Positions 27,201 to 34,865 of a stretch of 64,000 nt of DNA are shown piece by piece; position 1 is the first letter of the stretch; the number at the start of each line of letters is the position of its first letter. The translations under genes and the position numbers were made by a program. The notes under the pieces are model-generated. The model was not told where the DNA came from. It saw only the letters and a list, made by a program, of their open reading frames with translations, and did not search any database. The DNA lies in NCBI GenBank assembly GCA_028278525.1, contig JANQEE010000029.1, positions 1 through 64,000 on the forward strand, given 5' to 3'. The stretch is from Minwuiaceae bacterium. GTDB lineage: Bacteria; Pseudomonadota; Alphaproteobacteria; Minwuiales; Minwuiaceae.

Positions 27201-27620
27201 GGCACCGAACTGGGCCGTCCGGGATCGCTGCTAAGGCTGTCCGAGGGATATGCAAACGCGGGGCTCACGGAAGAGGCCCAGTCCGTTTTGTCGGAAGCGA
27301 TGGAACTGGTCCAACAAAAAGGGGCGCGTATCTGGGACGCCGAGATGCAGCGATTGAAAGGCGTCTATCTTCTGGCCGTCTCGGAAAGCAATCAGGCCGA
27401 GGCGGAGCAATGCATGATGCACGCCCTGGAAATCGCTCGCAGGCAACAAGCAAAATCGTTGGAGCTGCGCGCGGCCATGAGCATCAGCCGGTTGCGGATA
27501 AGCGAAGGCAGGGAAGCGGATGCCAGGAAGCTGTTGTCCGACGTTTACGCCTGGTTCGAGGAAGGGCACAACACGCCCGACTTGGAGGAGGCGAAGGCCA
27601 TTCTCGACGATTGTCCGTGA
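24276..27620 (+). CDS. SAM-adenylate/guanylate cyclase-ATPase-TPR protein
   Basis: A 1114-residue multidomain protein. An N-terminal SAM domain (residues ~1-60, SWLEDIGLRQYADQFAENAI) precedes a class III nucleotide cyclase domain. The metal-binding aspartates are in VFCDLVGST (about residue 88) and FLGDGILIYFG. A signalling NTPase module follows (Walker A GEAGVGKS near 303-310, Walker B MMIFEDAHWVD near 432), then a TPR-like helical region to the end. The start was moved to the ATG at 24276 because GGGGGAT lies upstream. The family is widespread in alphaproteobacteria but its ligands are unknown. It likely makes cAMP or cGMP in response to a signal sensed by the TPR region. It is monocistronic. 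Confidence 0.88.
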   Translation: MDMTSWLEDIGLRQYADQFAENAIGPDVLASLTDADLRELRIPLGHRKRLLRAIADLGRHAEGPIRRSAAPLHTQEAERRQVTVVFCDLVGSTAMSGRLDPEDLNRVMQRYQRTTCDVVHRFGGHVARFLGDGILIYFGWPNAHEDDAERSVRAGLEILGSLSTLDPGYGEHLEARIGIATGLVVVGDTTGPGGGLEGGIVGETPNLAARLQALANPGEVVIGAVTRKLVGETFRLENLGTHRLKGIVEPSPTWRVIGERVVQSRFEARGPALTAFVNRERELAVLKERWRIAAAGNGQVVVLSGEAGVGKSRIVQKLREQIGQEQHSVLHYQCSPHHTNSAFYPVIRNLEHVTQTTADDPPETRLDKLEAALGTTNQRRKQTAALFGALLLLPIEKRYPPLNMSPKRQLQETMSAVTSQVLVVAKRQPVMMIFEDAHWVDPTSLEMLSQMIEVVRKHPVLLVVTCRREFAPPWLPCDHVTFLRLNRLSKFHGAQLVTEIAGNTELSGRVLHEILAKTDGIPLFVEELTKTVLESDGLKARSTGRDLTGTAPPLAIPSTLQDSLMARLDQLASAKDIAQLGATIGREFSYRLISKVASLSEAELANALRRLVRSRIVSQRGIVPEATYVFRHALIQDSAYQSLLRTTRQQYHQRIAMALERHVPETAETNPELLAHHFSEALIADEAARYWHRAAEQAIRRSAHVEAINHVTRGVRLAQSLPDTATRRQLELDLQMTRGGALRATRGYAAPEVVDAYTKARSLCRGLPETPQLFPVLWSLTLSHFVRADVETAHHLARQLFDLGSNMQDSDMILEARIALGMTSFHLGDLQTARTHLEDGIAIYDPRKHQSHALQYGQDPGAFCLSYAAWALWFLGYPDQALQRIDEALAIARRIAHPYSRVFVLMFATRIHQCRRDHVTLEKVSREMITVAKEQGFAYYVAQGAIQRGCALTQLGNVGEGIALLHEGLSALRSTGTELGRPGSLLRLSEGYANAGLTEEAQSVLSEAMELVQQKGARIWDAEMQRLKGVYLLAVSESNQAEAEQCMMHALEIARRQQAKSLELRAAMSISRLRISEGREADARKLLSDVYAWFEEGHNTPDLEEAKAILDDCP

Positions 27621-27927
27621 CCGGATCGCATCGTCGGAGCACTGTCATCGTACGTACGGCGCGAGCAAATCCCTGTCGTTACGTATCAACGACGATATCA
27701 AATGCAACGTTGTCGCTTGCATCTCAGCGGAAAGCAGAGCCGCAAATCATTCCAGCCATCGAATACCGTATTCGCTGCACATAGTCGCAAAATCGCGTGA
27801 GCGAGTTGGCAATATGGCACCGTCGATGATACAATTTTCAGTTGAAGTCAACTGACTCATAACACTGGACAGGTATGTAGCGGAGAATCAATTCAGCCGA
27901 CAAACAAAATTTGAAAGGGGTGGCATT
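27621..27927. other. Intergenic AT-richer region, no gene seen
   Basis: About 307 bases lie between the cyclase gene and a small hypothetical gene. The stretch is less GC-rich than its neighbours. Short frames here lack codon structure or family resemblance. The end (GAAAGGGGTGGC) is the ribosome site of the following gene. Confidence 0.6.
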
Positions 27928-28557
27928 ATGGGAGGATTCGCGCCGGGCCCGCATATTTCGAAAGGGCCGCTCTGTTACTGTCTCGACAAGGTTTCCAGGA
28001 GGTCCGACGCTGTCAAGCGTCTGGGCAAACTACGCAAAGACCTGCAAGGCCTAAAAAATGCGGGTTACCAAGGCAGTGCCGAGGTTTTCCGCAAACATTT
28101 GTTTGACGTGTGCAAAATCGGCGATACGAACAGCGTCGTCAAATATCTGAAGATGTACTGGTTCAATGAATACGGCGGATGGTGGCCGCATCTCCAACCC
28201 ATCGAACCGGCGTTTTGCATCGGCATTATCAAAACCTTGAAGGTCGCAATCGATAAAAAGCTACCGATCGAGAGCTATTGGTTGATCGTCAAGGCCGGAT
28301 TCGAGATGACGATCGCTCAAAGCCCTCACCAGGTCACCTTGCTAATCATGACGCCGGAGCCGGCAGACCCCAGGGCGTCCGGTGTCTGGACACCGAAACA
28401 GGCGAATATCTGGCTGGTCAAGGACTGCCTGCTCGGCGGCGAGCGTGTCGGAGACGACGAATGGGAACGTAAAGCGCCCAAGAAGGGGAAGAAAAAGACC
28501 TCGGCCAAGGGACGCGTCGTGTCGATACACCTAAAACGCGCTGAGGGTAAATATTGA
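27928..28557 (+). CDS. Hypothetical protein, basic C-terminal tail
   Basis: A 209-residue protein of no family I recognise. It starts MGGFAPGPHISKGPLCYCLD and has a helical central part (KRLGKLRKDLQGLKNAGY, YLKMYWFNEYGGWWPHLQP), then a mixed segment (FEMTIAQSPHQVTLLIMTPEPADPR) and a lysine-rich tail (KKGKKKTSAKGRVV). No signal peptide or membrane helix is seen, so it is probably cytosolic. GAAAGGGGTGG precedes the ATG. Base composition is somewhat lower in GC than the surroundings, which may point to horizontal origin. It stands alone between the cyclase gene and a convergent cupin gene. Confidence 0.72.
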   Translation: MGGFAPGPHISKGPLCYCLDKVSRRSDAVKRLGKLRKDLQGLKNAGYQGSAEVFRKHLFDVCKIGDTNSVVKYLKMYWFNEYGGWWPHLQPIEPAFCIGIIKTLKVAIDKKLPIESYWLIVKAGFEMTIAQSPHQVTLLIMTPEPADPRASGVWTPKQANIWLVKDCLLGGERVGDDEWERKAPKKGKKKTSAKGRVVSIHLKRAEGKY

Positions 28558-28759
28558 ACCCAGCTTGCATCTAACTGCAAGTTCCGGCCCCTCGTGGAGA
28601 TGCAGCGGGAGTTTCGCCTGCGGGGCGGCGCGAACGCGTTGCGTGGACAGACCGGCCGTTCGCGATGCCCAGGTCCATGCCGTCGGCCCCGTCGGCGGAG
28701 GCCAACGTGCGCCAGGGAACGGTCTCTGCGTCGGCAAGCAAGTATCCAGTATGCTTCGC

Positions 28760-29092
28760 TCACCCACCGACCGGCATGAAGTCGTAGGTCCCGACGCCTT
28801 GAACGATCATGAACTTGCAGGGCCCGCCATTCTGCCCCTGTACGAAGTGGGCAGTTTTCGGGCCGACGGCGCAGCGCTCGCCGGGCGCCAGCAGATGGGT
28901 GGCGCGGGGTGCGCGCGTCTCGACGACCATCGGCCCTTCCAGGCAGACGAAGCTGTCGGTGATCTCCGTGTGGTAATGCCAGGGCACCGACTGTCCGGCG
29001 GCCAGGGTTAGCACCTGGACACGCAGGTCGGCACCTTCCGCGACCATCTCCCGGTTTTCGATCTCGTAGGCGGCGCTTGTTCTGACTTCCAT
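28760..29092 (-). CDS. Cupin-domain protein
   Basis: A 110-residue single-domain cupin. Motif 1 is visible as VPWHYHTEITDSFVCLEGPMVV (H-x-H ... E ... G) and motif 2 as LAPGERCAVGPKTAHFV (the P...H pattern), giving a likely metal site from two histidines, a glutamate and a third histidine. Small cupins include dioxygenases, isomerases and ligand-binding proteins. The context gives no substrate. It diverges from the GFA-family gene starting at 29169. Confidence 0.82.
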   Translation of the reverse strand: MEVRTSAAYEIENREMVAEGADLRVQVLTLAAGQSVPWHYHTEITDSFVCLEGPMVVETRAPRATHLLAPGERCAVGPKTAHFVQGQNGGPCKFMIVQGVGTYDFMPVGG

Positions 29093-29168
29093 TGCGGTCT
29101 TCTCGGTTCGGTTTATGCAAACGACACAGTAGACTTGGTCCCTGCAGATTCTACATGGAGATGCTCAC

Positions 29169-29570
29169 ATGACCATCACCAGAGGGCGGTGTTTATGCGG
29201 CAGTGTCACATACGAGTATTCGGGGCCGGAGAACTGGCGCGGGCATTGCCATTGCGAGAGCTGCCGCCGCAACACGTCGTCGCCGTTTACCACGTTTTTC
29301 GGGGTGCCGAACGAGGCCTACCGGTTTACCGGGGAAAAGCCGAGCATCTACGAGTCCTCGCCGGGCGTCCGGCGGCTGTTCTGCGGCAAGTGCGGTACCC
29401 CGATGGCCTACGACAGCGACCGCTTCCCCGACGAGATACATTTTTACGCGGCAAGCCTGGAGGATTCGTCGGGTTTTAAGCCCGGCTTCCACGTTCACTG
29501 CGCCGAGCAGGTACCGTGGATCGAATTGGCGGACGACCTGCCGAAGTACGAGCGCAGCAGCACGGGTTAG
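29169..29570 (+). CDS. GFA-family (CENP-V/GFA-like) zinc protein
   Basis: A 133-residue protein of the GFA fold. The zinc-binding cysteines are present as CLCGSVTYEY near residue 8, HCHCESCRRNT near 30, and FCGKCGTPMAY near 80. The fold is named for a glutathione-dependent formaldehyde-activating enzyme, but most members lack a proven activity. It diverges from the cupin gene at 28760-29092 and overlaps the convergent TauD-like gene by four bases at the stop. Confidence 0.85.
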   Translation: MTITRGRCLCGSVTYEYSGPENWRGHCHCESCRRNTSSPFTTFFGVPNEAYRFTGEKPSIYESSPGVRRLFCGKCGTPMAYDSDRFPDEIHFYAASLEDSSGFKPGFHVHCAEQVPWIELADDLPKYERSSTG

Positions 29571-30586
29571 CCGGCGGCGGCTTCGGGGATCCAGCTTCGG
29601 CTTTCGCCGGTATAGGCGTCGCCGGGGTTGCCGCGGACGGTGGTGCGCCACATCACCCGGCCGTTCGCCTCTGCATCGAACCAGGTTGCCGCGTGGATCA
29701 GGGAACGGTTGTCGTAGATCACCAGGTCGCCTGCGGTCCATTCCTGCACGTGGACGAAGCGCGGCTGGGTGAAATGGCGCATCAGCTCGTATAGCAGCGC
29801 GGCGCCGTCGCCGTCAGGCCCCGGCTGCATGCCGACGAACGGGCCCTCGACCCAATCCATCTGCCCGGCCTCGCAGAGATAGAGGGCGCGCTTGTCCGTC
29901 ACCGGATGCACGCGGACGACGGGCTGGCGCTGCGGACGCTGATGCGGCAGCAGCGGCTCCGGCGTCTCGCCGGCGCGTACCGCCTGCTCCGACCGGCCCT
30001 TGCCGGGTAAAACGTGAATCCCTTCAAGCCTTTCCACCCGTTCTTTCATGGCCGGCGACAGCGCGTCGTAAGCGGCGATGCCGTCGGCATAGAGGGTCTG
30101 CCCCTGCCCTTTCGGTGTGGGAACCACCGCGTAAAACAGCGAGATGTCCGGCGGCGGGCGGCGAAAGCTCTGGTCGGTGTGCCAGCCGCGGCGATGGGGA
30201 AACTGTACAGGCAGGCTACCGTCTTCCGTGTAGGGCGGTTCGGGTCTTGCCGGCGGCGCGCGGTTGACCGGCGGCCGATTGGCGACGATGAAGATCTCCG
30301 AGACGGTGTCGTGCACCATCGTCCGCTCGGTCAGGGTCCGGCGGTAGTCCTCGACCTCCGGCCCGAACAGGCGGCTTAGGCGGACCAACAGGTCCGGCCG
30401 CCCGGTAATCGCGTGCATGTTCGGCAGGACCAGCAGGCCATCGCAATCATAGAACGCGCGAAGCAGCGGCTCCGGGTCGGCCTCCAGCGCCTCGACCGCC
30501 GCGTCGACGGCGCCGGAGACGCGCACCAGGCCGCCGAAAGTGGCGCCCGGCAGCGGTTGTAAGTCGAGACTATCGTTAATCTTCAC
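29567..30586 (-). CDS. TauD/TfdA-family Fe(II)/2-oxoglutarate dioxygenase
   Basis: A protein of about 339 residues. The metal-binding triad is visible as H and D in WHTDQSFRRPPPDISL, with the distal histidine in YDNRSLIHAATW. The 2-oxoglutarate-binding arginine follows in RVMWRTTVRGN. Substrates of this family include taurine, aryloxyacetates and carnitine precursors; none is fixed here. I chose the GTG at 30586 because GGAGG lies six bases before it, whereas the ATG at 30592 directly abuts the same ribosome site. The start overlaps the end of greB by 11 bases, which suggests co-transcription. Confidence 0.85.
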   Translation of the reverse strand: MKINDSLDLQPLPGATFGGLVRVSGAVDAAVEALEADPEPLLRAFYDCDGLLVLPNMHAITGRPDLLVRLSRLFGPEVEDYRRTLTERTMVHDTVSEIFIVANRPPVNRAPPARPEPPYTEDGSLPVQFPHRRGWHTDQSFRRPPPDISLFYAVVPTPKGQGQTLYADGIAAYDALSPAMKERVERLEGIHVLPGKGRSEQAVRAGETPEPLLPHQRPQRQPVVRVHPVTDKRALYLCEAGQMDWVEGPFVGMQPGPDGDGAALLYELMRHFTQPRFVHVQEWTAGDLVIYDNRSLIHAATWFDAEANGRVMWRTTVRGNPGDAYTGESRSWIPEAAAG

Positions 30587-31151
30587 CGTCATCCTCCGGT
30601 TCGCGGTAGGCGATCTCGATCACCTCGATCTCTTCGATGCCATTCGGCGTACGCAGTTTCACGACGTCGCCTTCCGCGGCCTTGTGCAGGGCGCGGGCGA
30701 TGGGCGAGATCCAACTCACCTCACCCTTCTCCTGGCGGGCCTCGTCGACACCGACGATCCGCACCGTGCGCTCGCGGTCGGCGGAATCCGCATAGGTGAC
30801 GGTGGCGCCGAAGAAGACCTGATCGCGGTTGGTCTGGCGGCTCTGGTCGACCACTTCGGCGATCTCCAGCCGTTTGATCAGGAAGCGCATGCGCCGGTCG
30901 ATCTCACGCAGCCGTTTCTTGCCGTAGATGTAGTCGCCGTTCTCCGACCGGTCGCCGTTGCCGGCGGCCCAGGAGACAACCTCGACGACCTTCGGCCGCT
31001 CCACGCTTTTTAGATGCTTGAGCTCGGCGACGAGCCGGCCGTGGCCCGCCGGCGTCATGTAGTTCTTCATGCCGCGCGGCAGGGATTCCGCTGGTTCGGG
31101 GAGATCCTCGTCCAGATCCGAGTCGGTTTCCTTGGTGAAAGCCTTGCTCAT
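30576..31151 (-). CDS. greB: Transcription elongation factor GreA/GreB family (GreB-like)
   Basis: A 191-residue factor that reactivates backtracked RNA polymerase by stimulating transcript cleavage. It has an N-terminal coiled-coil (about residues 30-110; the tip region has acidic residues ENGDY/YGKKR after NGDRSE) and a C-terminal FKBP-like domain beginning around 115 (VFFGATVTYADSAD...). NGDYIYGKKRLREIDRRMRFL is the GreB-type coil signature. An unusual acidic N-terminal extension (DSDLDEDLPEPAESL) precedes the core. The start at 31151 matches MSKAFTKE. Confidence 0.88.
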   Translation of the reverse strand: MSKAFTKETDSDLDEDLPEPAESLPRGMKNYMTPAGHGRLVAELKHLKSVERPKVVEVVSWAAGNGDRSENGDYIYGKKRLREIDRRMRFLIKRLEIAEVVDQSRQTNRDQVFFGATVTYADSADRERTVRIVGVDEARQEKGEVSWISPIARALHKAAEGDVVKLRTPNGIEEIEVIEIAYREPEDDGED

Positions 31152-31256
31152 GACGCCCAAGAATAGCGTCATTCCGCAGCGCGGTCAGCGGCTTTACCCC
31201 GTGTGCCCACCGGTGGCATGCTGCGGCCAAGAGCGGAATGAGGAAGGATCGCAAAG

Positions 31257-32033
31257 ATGAACGTACAGGCACTTCGCGCGAAGGAAGCCGACAGCGCCGC
31301 CTGGCAGGCGCGGGTCGACCTGGCGGCGGCACACCGACTGGCCGTGATGCACGGCTTCAACGAGGGCATCTTCAACCACCTTACCCTGACAGTGCCGGGC
31401 ACGGACGACCGCTACCTGCAGATCCCGTTCGGCCTGCACTGGTCGGAAATCACCGCCAGTTCCTTCATGGAAGTGGGCTTCGACGGCAGCCTCTTAAGCG
31501 GCGAAGGCGAGATCGAGCGGTCCTGCTATTGCATTCACGAGCCGATCCACCGGCTGGTGCCGGAGGCCGCCTGCGTCATGCACACGCATATGCCCTACGC
31601 CAGCGCCCTGGCGCGGCTGGAAGACCCGCGCATCCTGCCGATCGGGCAGACCGAGATCGCCATGATGATGCAGACCGCCTACGACGACCTCTATACTGGC
31701 CCCGCCCTGGACCATCCGGCCGAGGGCGAACGGCTGGTCGAGGCGCTGGGCGACAAGAAAATCATGATCATGGCCAACCACGGCGCGCTCACGATCGGCA
31801 AGACGGTCGCCGAAGCCTACGATCGGCTGTATTACCTGGAGCGGGTGGCGCAGGTGCAGCTCTACGCCATGTGGACCGGTAAGCCGCTGCATTTGTTGCC
31901 CGACGAAACCGTCCAACATTCGATTGCTGAGTTCAAGAAGGCGCCGAAGTACGGCGGGAAACCGAACGCGCATCACCATTTCGAGGCGTTGAAACGGCTG
32001 CTCGACAAGCCGGCGGACGACTATCGGGACTGA
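31257..32033 (+). CDS. Class II aldolase/adducin-family protein
   Basis: A 258-residue class II aldolase fold protein. The metal-binding histidines are seen as H-T-H in CVMHTHMPYASAL (about residues 104-106) and H in MANHGALTIGKTV near 176. Residues such as G in FNEGIFNHLTL fit the N-terminal signature. Members split sugar-phosphate or related hydroxy-ketone aldol bonds, or act as decarboxylase-like enzymes. The substrate here is unknown. AGGA lies before the ATG. The Lin0512 pair follows 30 bases downstream, so the three may form an operon. Confidence 0.85.
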   Translation: MNVQALRAKEADSAAWQARVDLAAAHRLAVMHGFNEGIFNHLTLTVPGTDDRYLQIPFGLHWSEITASSFMEVGFDGSLLSGEGEIERSCYCIHEPIHRLVPEAACVMHTHMPYASALARLEDPRILPIGQTEIAMMMQTAYDDLYTGPALDHPAEGERLVEALGDKKIMIMANHGALTIGKTVAEAYDRLYYLERVAQVQLYAMWTGKPLHLLPDETVQHSIAEFKKAPKYGGKPNAHHHFEALKRLLDKPADDYRD

Positions 32034-32063
32034 CACCGTAGACCGCCATCAGGGATTGCAGCC

Positions 32064-32405
32064 ATGGCCATGAAGCGTATGGTGCTGGAAATCGGCATGG
32101 GCACCGACATACGCGGGACGGATAGCACCAAGGCCGCGGTGCGGGCGCTGCGCGATGCGCTGTGGCACAACTCGGTAACCGTGACCAAGGCGCTCGGCCT
32201 GCCGACGGATTCGATGCAGGTCGCAGTGACGGTTGGCGTGCCGCGGCCGGAAACAGTCGACAAGGAACAAGTGCTCGCGGTGCTGCCGCACGGCAGCGGC
32301 ACCGTGGAGGTGGTCGACGGCGGGCTGGAGATCGCGAACGAGGCCGGCGACGACGGAACGCTGATCGCCCACGCAGCCGCCGTCGTTTATCTGGATCTGC
32401 CATGA
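32064..32405 (+). CDS. Lin0512-family protein, paralogue 1
   Basis: A 113-residue protein of the Lin0512 (TIGR02058) family. It begins KRMVLEIGMGTDIRGTDSTKAAVRALRDALWHNS and carries the family motif D-x-T-K-A-A near residue 20. The second half contains VAVTVGVPRPETVDKEQVLAVLPHG. The family is of unknown function; members often come as adjacent paralogues and may form a mixed ring. It ends in ATGA shared with the second copy. Confidence 0.82.
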   Translation: MAMKRMVLEIGMGTDIRGTDSTKAAVRALRDALWHNSVTVTKALGLPTDSMQVAVTVGVPRPETVDKEQVLAVLPHGSGTVEVVDGGLEIANEAGDDGTLIAHAAAVVYLDLP

Positions 32406-32743
32406 CGGCGAGACGCGTTATCCTGGAACTGGGCGCCGGAAACGACCTGCACGGCGGCGACTATACCAAGGCGGCGATCCGCGCCGTGCAGGACGCGATC
32501 CACCATAGTTCCCTGACCATGATCCGCACCCTGGACGTCAAACCGGGCGGCATGCTGGTCGACGTCACCATCGGCGTGCAGCAGCCGGACAAAGTCGACC
32601 GGGAAGCGGTCGCCGCCACCCTGCCCCACGGCACGGTGACGGTGGATGTGGTCAAGGGCGGCCTGGACGTGCCTGACGAGGCCCTGGGCGACGTCGCCGT
32701 CATCGCCAGCGCCGCCATCGCCGTGCGGTTGGAGTTGGACTAG
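32402..32743 (+). CDS. Lin0512-family protein, paralogue 2
   Basis: A 113-residue paralogue of the preceding protein (MTARRVILELGAGNDLHGGDYTKAAIRAVQDAIHHSSL). D-Y-T-K-A-A and VDVTIGVQQPDKVDREAVAATLPHG align along the whole length with paralogue 1, at roughly 40-50 percent by eye. The start overlaps the previous stop (ATGA). Because two coupled copies are kept side by side, a hetero-oligomer is likely, each with a different surface. Function unknown. Confidence 0.82.
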   Translation: MTARRVILELGAGNDLHGGDYTKAAIRAVQDAIHHSSLTMIRTLDVKPGGMLVDVTIGVQQPDKVDREAVAATLPHGTVTVDVVKGGLDVPDEALGDVAVIASAAIAVRLELD

Positions 32744-32749
32744 GCTGGC

Positions 32750-33418
32750 TCAGCCTTTCGTAAATGGCTGGCCGTCGAAGCTTTCGCGAAAGGCGATCTC
32801 CTCGACCGCGTTGCGCCGGAGCTTGGTCAGCTGCTTGACCGGCTTGCCGAGCGGCACGACGGCGGAGACCGCGTGATCGGCAGGGATGCCGAGCAAGGCC
32901 TGGACCTTCGGCTCCTCCGCCACCGCCAATGTGGTGATGGTCCCGCCGAAACCGGCCTGGCGCGCGGCCAGCAGCACGTTCCAGACGAACGGGTAGATCG
33001 ACGCGCCGCTGATCACGCCGATGCGGTCGAGGTTCTGGTCCATCGAGGCCACCACCTTGAGGTCGACGACGAAGACCAGCACCACAGAGGCGTTGCGGTG
33101 GGTTTCGGTCAAGGCGGCCGGCGCAGGCGTCGCGGCGATCTGATCGTCCGTCACCTTGGTCGGCGTGACCGCGTTCCACGGGCTCTCGCCGGCCTGGATC
33201 TGGGCCGCATAGCGCTTGGCCGCCGGCTCACAGAGGTCGGCGAGCTTGTCGCGGGTCGCCTGGTCGCGGACCACGATAACGCGGTTGCCCTGACGGTTGC
33301 CGCCGCTGGGTGCGAAACGGGCAACCTCTAGGATCTCGTACAGCACGTCGTCGGGCAGCGGATCGCCGGTATAGTCTCGGGCCGCGAAAGTGGTGCGCAT
33401 CACGTCGTTGAGTTCCAT
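32750..33418 (-). CDS. Nitroreductase-family flavoprotein
   Basis: A 222-residue FMN-dependent nitroreductase. The N-terminus (ELNDVMRTTFAARDYTGDPLPDDVLYEILEVARFAPSGGNRQ) is the R-x-x-R/T-F and APSGGN FMN-binding signature, and GGTITTLAVAEEPKVQALLGIPADH is the C-terminal signature with the G-I-P turn. The start at 33418 was chosen because MELND is the usual N-terminus. Substrates in this family are nitroaromatics, quinones, enones or flavins; none is indicated here. It converges on the Lin0512 gene (6 bases). Confidence 0.87.
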   Translation of the reverse strand: MELNDVMRTTFAARDYTGDPLPDDVLYEILEVARFAPSGGNRQGNRVIVVRDQATRDKLADLCEPAAKRYAAQIQAGESPWNAVTPTKVTDDQIAATPAPAALTETHRNASVVLVFVVDLKVVASMDQNLDRIGVISGASIYPFVWNVLLAARQAGFGGTITTLAVAEEPKVQALLGIPADHAVSAVVPLGKPVKQLTKLRRNAVEEIAFRESFDGQPFTKG

Positions 33419-33601
33419 CGGTCCGCTCCTCCCATCGTTTCGTTGGACCAAAGCTTGCTGTGCCGGCCGGGCCGACGTCAAGCCGCCGATTTTTCTTCGC
33501 TGCCCCTCTTATTTCCGACGGGCCGACTCCGGTACAATCACAAAACGCAATGCCCGGGCAGCGTGTGAAAACGGCGTCGGCAGGCTTCGAGGGAGGGAGA
33601 G

Positions 33602-34831
33602 ATGACGGCAGGCAACGGCGGCCAGGGCGCCCTGGCCGGAGTGCGGGTACTGGATTTGACCCAGTTCGAGGCAGGGCCGTCCTGCACCGAAGCGCTGGCC
33701 TGGATGGGCGCCGAAGTGGTCAAGCTGGAGAACCCGAACGGCGGCGACCAGGGGCGCTACGCCTCGGCCGACAACCGGGATATCGACTCCTGGTACTTCC
33801 TGCTGTTCAACGCCAACAAGAAAAGCGTGACCTGCAATCTGAAGACCGAGGGCGGGGTCAGGCTGGTGAAAGACCTGGCCAAGAAGGCCGACATCTTCAT
33901 GGAGAACTTCTCGCCCGGTACGATCGACCGGCTCGGCCTCGGCTACGACGCGATCCGCGCCGAGAACGAACGCATCATCTACGCCCAGGTCAAAGGCTTC
34001 GCAGAAGGCAGCCCGTACGAGAAATTCCTCAGTTTCGACATGATCGGCCAGTCGGTCGGCGGCGTGTTGAGCATTACCGGCGAGCCGGACGGCCCGCCGC
34101 TGAAGCCCGGACCGACCATCGGCGACACCGGAACCGGCATGCTGCTGGGGATGAGCGTTCTAAGCGCGCTGTATCAGCGCGAGCGGACAGGCGTCGGCCA
34201 GCGCATCCAGATCGCGATGCAGGACGCGATGTTGCAGTACAGCCGTATCGCCTATGCCGTGCAGGCACGGACCGGGCAGGCCGCGAGGCGCGCCGGCGCC
34301 AAGGTGCTGACCGGCGGCAACGCGCCAAGCGGCACTTATCCCTGCAAGCCGGGCGGGCCGAACGATTACGTCTACGTCTATACCTCGCGCGCCAACGCCC
34401 AGCATTGGGAGCGGCTGTTGAAGACGATCGGCCGCGAGGACCTGATCGGCGACGCGCGCTACGACTCTCCGAACAAGCGGCTGGAACGCGAAGCGGAAGT
34501 CGACGCGTTACTGACCGAATGGACCATGCAGCACGACAAGCGGACGGCGATGGAACTGCTGGGTGCCGCCGGCGTGCCGGCGGGCGCGACCTTTGACACT
34601 TTGGAATTGCAGAACGACCCCGACCTGGAAGCGCGCGGCATGTTCCAGACCATGCACCATCCGGAGCGCGGCGATTTCAAGATGCCCGCGTGGCCGGTGA
34701 AGATGTCGGAGTCGGACGTGCCGGTGGCCCCCGCCCCGCTGCTTGGCGAGCATACCGAAGACGTGCTCGGCGATTGGCTCGGGCTTAGCGCCGACGACGT
34801 GGCCGGATTGAAATCGGACGGCACGATTTAA
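33602..34831 (+). CDS. Class III CoA-transferase (CaiB/BaiF family)
   Basis: A 409-residue family III CoA-transferase. The first helix-strand reads LAGVRVLDLTQFEAGPSCTEALAWMGAEVVKLENPNGGDQGR, the family entry with the conserved G-A-D/E-V-V-K-x-E. The catalytic aspartate is expected about residue 175 in the region IGDTGTGMLLGMSVL. Formyl-CoA, carnitine-CoA and succinyl-CoA transferases are related. The adjacent gene encodes a thiamine-diphosphate lyase (34866), the order seen for oxalate (frc-oxc) and 2-hydroxyacid pathways, so it may make the CoA thioester that the lyase cleaves. GAGGGAGGGAGAG lies before the ATG. Confidence 0.88.
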   Translation: MTAGNGGQGALAGVRVLDLTQFEAGPSCTEALAWMGAEVVKLENPNGGDQGRYASADNRDIDSWYFLLFNANKKSVTCNLKTEGGVRLVKDLAKKADIFMENFSPGTIDRLGLGYDAIRAENERIIYAQVKGFAEGSPYEKFLSFDMIGQSVGGVLSITGEPDGPPLKPGPTIGDTGTGMLLGMSVLSALYQRERTGVGQRIQIAMQDAMLQYSRIAYAVQARTGQAARRAGAKVLTGGNAPSGTYPCKPGGPNDYVYVYTSRANAQHWERLLKTIGREDLIGDARYDSPNKRLEREAEVDALLTEWTMQHDKRTAMELLGAAGVPAGATFDTLELQNDPDLEARGMFQTMHHPERGDFKMPAWPVKMSESDVPVAPAPLLGEHTEDVLGDWLGLSADDVAGLKSDGTI

Positions 34832-34865
34832 CGGATCGGCCGCAACAAACACGAGGGAGAAAACC

